Positions 61,501 to 64,000 of a stretch of DNA of 64,000 nt are shown piece by piece. The stretch spans positions 1 to 64,000 of the forward strand of contig VZRG01002970.1 in assembly GCA_013397435.1 (NCBI GenBank), given 5' to 3'. The notes under the pieces are model-generated. The model had not been told where the DNA came from, made no database searches, and was given only the letters and a program-made list of their open reading frames with translations. How positions within the stretch are numbered: position 1 is the stretch's first letter; each line of letters starts with the position of its first letter. A program made the position numbers and the translations under genes. The stretch is from Erythrocercus mccallii (Eukaryota > Chordata > Aves > Passeriformes > Dicruridae).

Positions 61501-64000
61501 ACTGCTTCATTGAAGCCTTTTGCATCCTGACCTGTAGCAGGTGCGGGTTGTTATGGTAAATCATGGCAGGACCAGCACCCCATACACTTGACACTAAAAG
61601 CTGTATGTTCTCAGCCTGCTGCACACATATCCCTCACCCCTACTTCACTCCATACAAGCTGAGAATTTGAGTTGGAAGGCAGGTAAGAGAGCTCTTTGCC
61701 TAATCTTTGCCTAATCTTTGCCTCTTCTAAAGGCAGAGCTCCCCCATGGGACACTCAAACATGTAAGTAGGTATGAAAATCTAAGTACTGGAGATATAGG
61801 AGAAAATTCAATTTTTAATACTTGTGTGGAGAACTGTTACTTTTTCTCAGGAAAACTTGAATTATGACAGAGAAGTTACATGGAGATCAATGTGAAGTTT
61901 TTGCTTCTATAAATTGGTGGCTATTGATGATCGTTATGCAGCAAAAACACGAGTGAGTGGCATGTCCACAATGCTTGGATGTCCAGGCAAGCAATGAGTG
62001 GAAAAGGTGGGTTCATCTGGCACTTGATATCATCTCCTTGAAAAGAATCTGCAAGAGTGAGACTCTGCAGTTCAAGATATGAGATAGGTAAGACCTACAA
62101 ATAAAGCCAGGTGAGATACTTACTTATTTTGAAATTAGTTTTGTGCAATGCAATAAGTATCTCATTGTCTAATTAAGTTTTGGATCAAAATAGTTTGGTT
62201 TAAAACATACTCTTAGGAGTTGTTATTTTCTGGAAATTCTGTAAAACTTTTCCATGAGAACTGAGCTCAGTTTCAAATCCAGTAGAAAGGGGCATACTTA
62301 GGGCTAAGAACTGCACTCTTAAATTAATGTCAATAGCAGCTGTGTGTGAGCATCCAAGAGCAGACTTTTTTTTCTCAGGGTATGTTCTACTTTGATGTTC
62401 CTAGAGTCTATAGCCTTTTAAAGTTAATGGGAGTTACATACTACAGTATACATCAAGGAAAAAAGATACACCCTGCAGTTAAATATAATAACATTCCTCT
62501 TCATAGACCACTACTGGGCACTGTGTTCACATTGCTGAAAAACATGCCTTGAATTAGGCTCTGTAGTAGTGATTTATGTAGTTATTTGCATCTGCCACTG
62601 CAAGCAGAAATAGAAATGTTGGCTTGTCATGGCAATGGGCAGACTAACAAGTTCTTACTACACCATGACAAATCATTACTGTGGCAAATCAGCAGCTCTG
62701 CAACTGCAACTGCCAGCTCCCAGCAGTGCTGCCTGACACAGGGACTAAAGCAGCAAGGGCTGACCTGCTGAGAGTGATTTCCCTCATGATTCTGGAGGCA
62801 TGCATGTGTCTAGGCCTCCTCTGGCTACTAGTGGAGAGGCAAGAGTAGATTTTCTGGGTTTATATCATTATGTGTCTCTGGAATAGAACTTCTTTATAGT
62901 TCTCCACCACTCCTTTCAGCACTGTGAAAGCTTGCATGTGTGTGTTTGTGCCCATGAGTTCCTCTGCCTTTAAGGACCCCTTTGCCTGGCTGTGACATCA
63001 CCCAGTTCTCACTCCTATGTTGGGAGCTTCCCACCTGTCTGTGAGCTCTGCTGCAGAAACACCGTGCTGTCATGGCTTTGTTATAAGAGACAACAGCAAT
63101 AACAATTTAATAACATAACCAGGCAGTGCCTCAGAAAAGGGAATATGATGTTTACCCTTGAGTATACAGTATCATTTTATCTGCTTGCTCTGAATGACAA
63201 CTTTTGCATGCAGCATATTTTATATTGATGAAGCAATGCCATGGCAGCTTCCTGCATCTGCTCTCTCTGCTGCCTGAAAGTGGCTGTAATTATTAACGTG
63301 ATAGCTAATCAACAAGAATAGCTGCCAGACACTATTTAATGGCCTCAAATTCCTCTTCTTCAGAAACTGAGAACATGAAAGAGAAAACGAATGTGCAATA
63401 TGTTCATTGATTGCAATATGTTCATTCTTATCTCTACACTTTTTTTGTTGAAATCTAGTTACATTGTTCCACTGGAGTCTGAGCCACAATATGGAACCAG
63501 AACCTGTTCTACAATATTTCTGAAAAAGAAAATGAAAACAAACGCTGCATATATCACTAACTTGCGATTATCTTCCTTGAAAATATCCATCTTACACTGT
63601 AGTTGTAAACAAGTGGTGTGCCTACTATCTGCTATGCATGTTCATAACACTATTGTTTCAGCTGAGTAAGCCTGATATTTTAAACAGTACTGCCATCTTG
63701 TGGTGCAACAAATTTTATCGTTTCAGGGTGTTTTGCAACTTTTTGATCTTTATTTATTGGCAAGAATTCCTGAAATGCTGTAGCAAATGCAACAAAATAA
63801 ATATTGCCCCAGTTATAAAAGATTCACAAAAAGAAAAAAGCCTATATCTGAATATCATAATATATCTGAATGTTCATCAGTCCTTCAACAATGCAATTTT
63901 ATCTTCTTCCACCGAAAGGAAGGGAATAGGGTCATTGTGAGACACCAGCTTGTAAGGGCTGCCTTATTAATTATTGCCCACTTTTGAAATTAATTTGTTC
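58596..64000. other. Noncoding stretch, no gene recognised
   Basis: AT-rich sequence with no recognisable exon, transposon or RNA gene. TAATCTTTGCC-type units occur three times in a row at about 61693-61723. TGCAATATGTTCATT is repeated with an 18-bp period at 63394 and 63412. The longest frames (63638-63940, plus, 100 codons; 60049-60345, minus, 98 codons) show no known family. Confidence 0.6.

Noticed and set aside
1..64000. tRNA, snRNA or rRNA genes, CRISPR arrays, endogenous retroviral LTRs and DNA transposons
   Set aside because: I looked for box B-like TTCGAATC/TTCAAATC words, regularly spaced repeats and paired long repeats and saw none that held up; faint or very old copies could still be missed by eye.

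Overview
The window looks like a stretch of bird nuclear genome with no recognisable protein-coding gene. The best evidence is a clear chicken-repeat-1 (CR1) LINE 3' end at about 7691-7943, with two smaller CR1 scraps near 28.86 kb and 57.07 kb. Sparse CR1 in otherwise AT-rich, CpG-poor sequence, with almost no other repeats, is typical of avian macrochromosome intergenic or long-intron DNA. The form of the 7.7 kb CR1 suggests a neoavian bird, perhaps a songbird; a non-avian reptile is less likely because interspersed repeats are so thin. There is no operon, ribosome-binding site, CRISPR array, phage or insertion sequence, so prokaryotic categories do not apply.

Coding content: no open frame exceeds about 170 codons and I recognised no protein family. 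The longest frames are explained by a GC-rich patch (27.0-27.5 kb), a GC-rich minisatellite (54.7-55.0 kb) or chance. Two short stretches, on the minus strand at 48843-49090 and on either strand at 20980-21230, read enough like protein to be listed as weak exon or decayed-gene candidates. I would not call either a gene without homology or RNA evidence.

Layout: 1-7.7 kb is AT-rich noncoding DNA with a 21-nt T tract. The CR1 copy sits at 7.7-7.9 kb. From 8 to 28 kb the sequence is mostly featureless, with a possible conserved noncoding element at 10.4-10.8 kb and the GC-rich patch at 27 kb. At 37.5 kb there is a compact cluster of palindromic POU-like, homeodomain-like and forkhead-like sites. 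At 39.5-39.8 kb lies a very degenerate tandem array dense in ATTA/TAAT. Ancient MIR-like SINE relics occur near 44.3, 48.0 and 51.1 kb. A CCTA microsatellite lies at 53.3 kb, a four-copy 68-bp minisatellite at 54.7 kb, a CTTT/CCTT tract at 56.1 kb and a duplicated 28-bp unit at 56.4 kb. Near-perfect palindromes occur at 45.4 and 58.6 kb.

There is no gene set here that works together. If the window has a function, it is most plausibly cis-regulatory (37.5, 39.6 and 10.5 kb), or it is an intron of a gene whose exons lie outside. No previously undescribed coding system was found; the items most worth a second look are the 39.6 kb ATTA-rich array, the 37.5 kb palindromic cluster and the minisatellite whose unit carries abutting splice-acceptor-like and donor-like motifs. 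All counts and alignments were made by eye.
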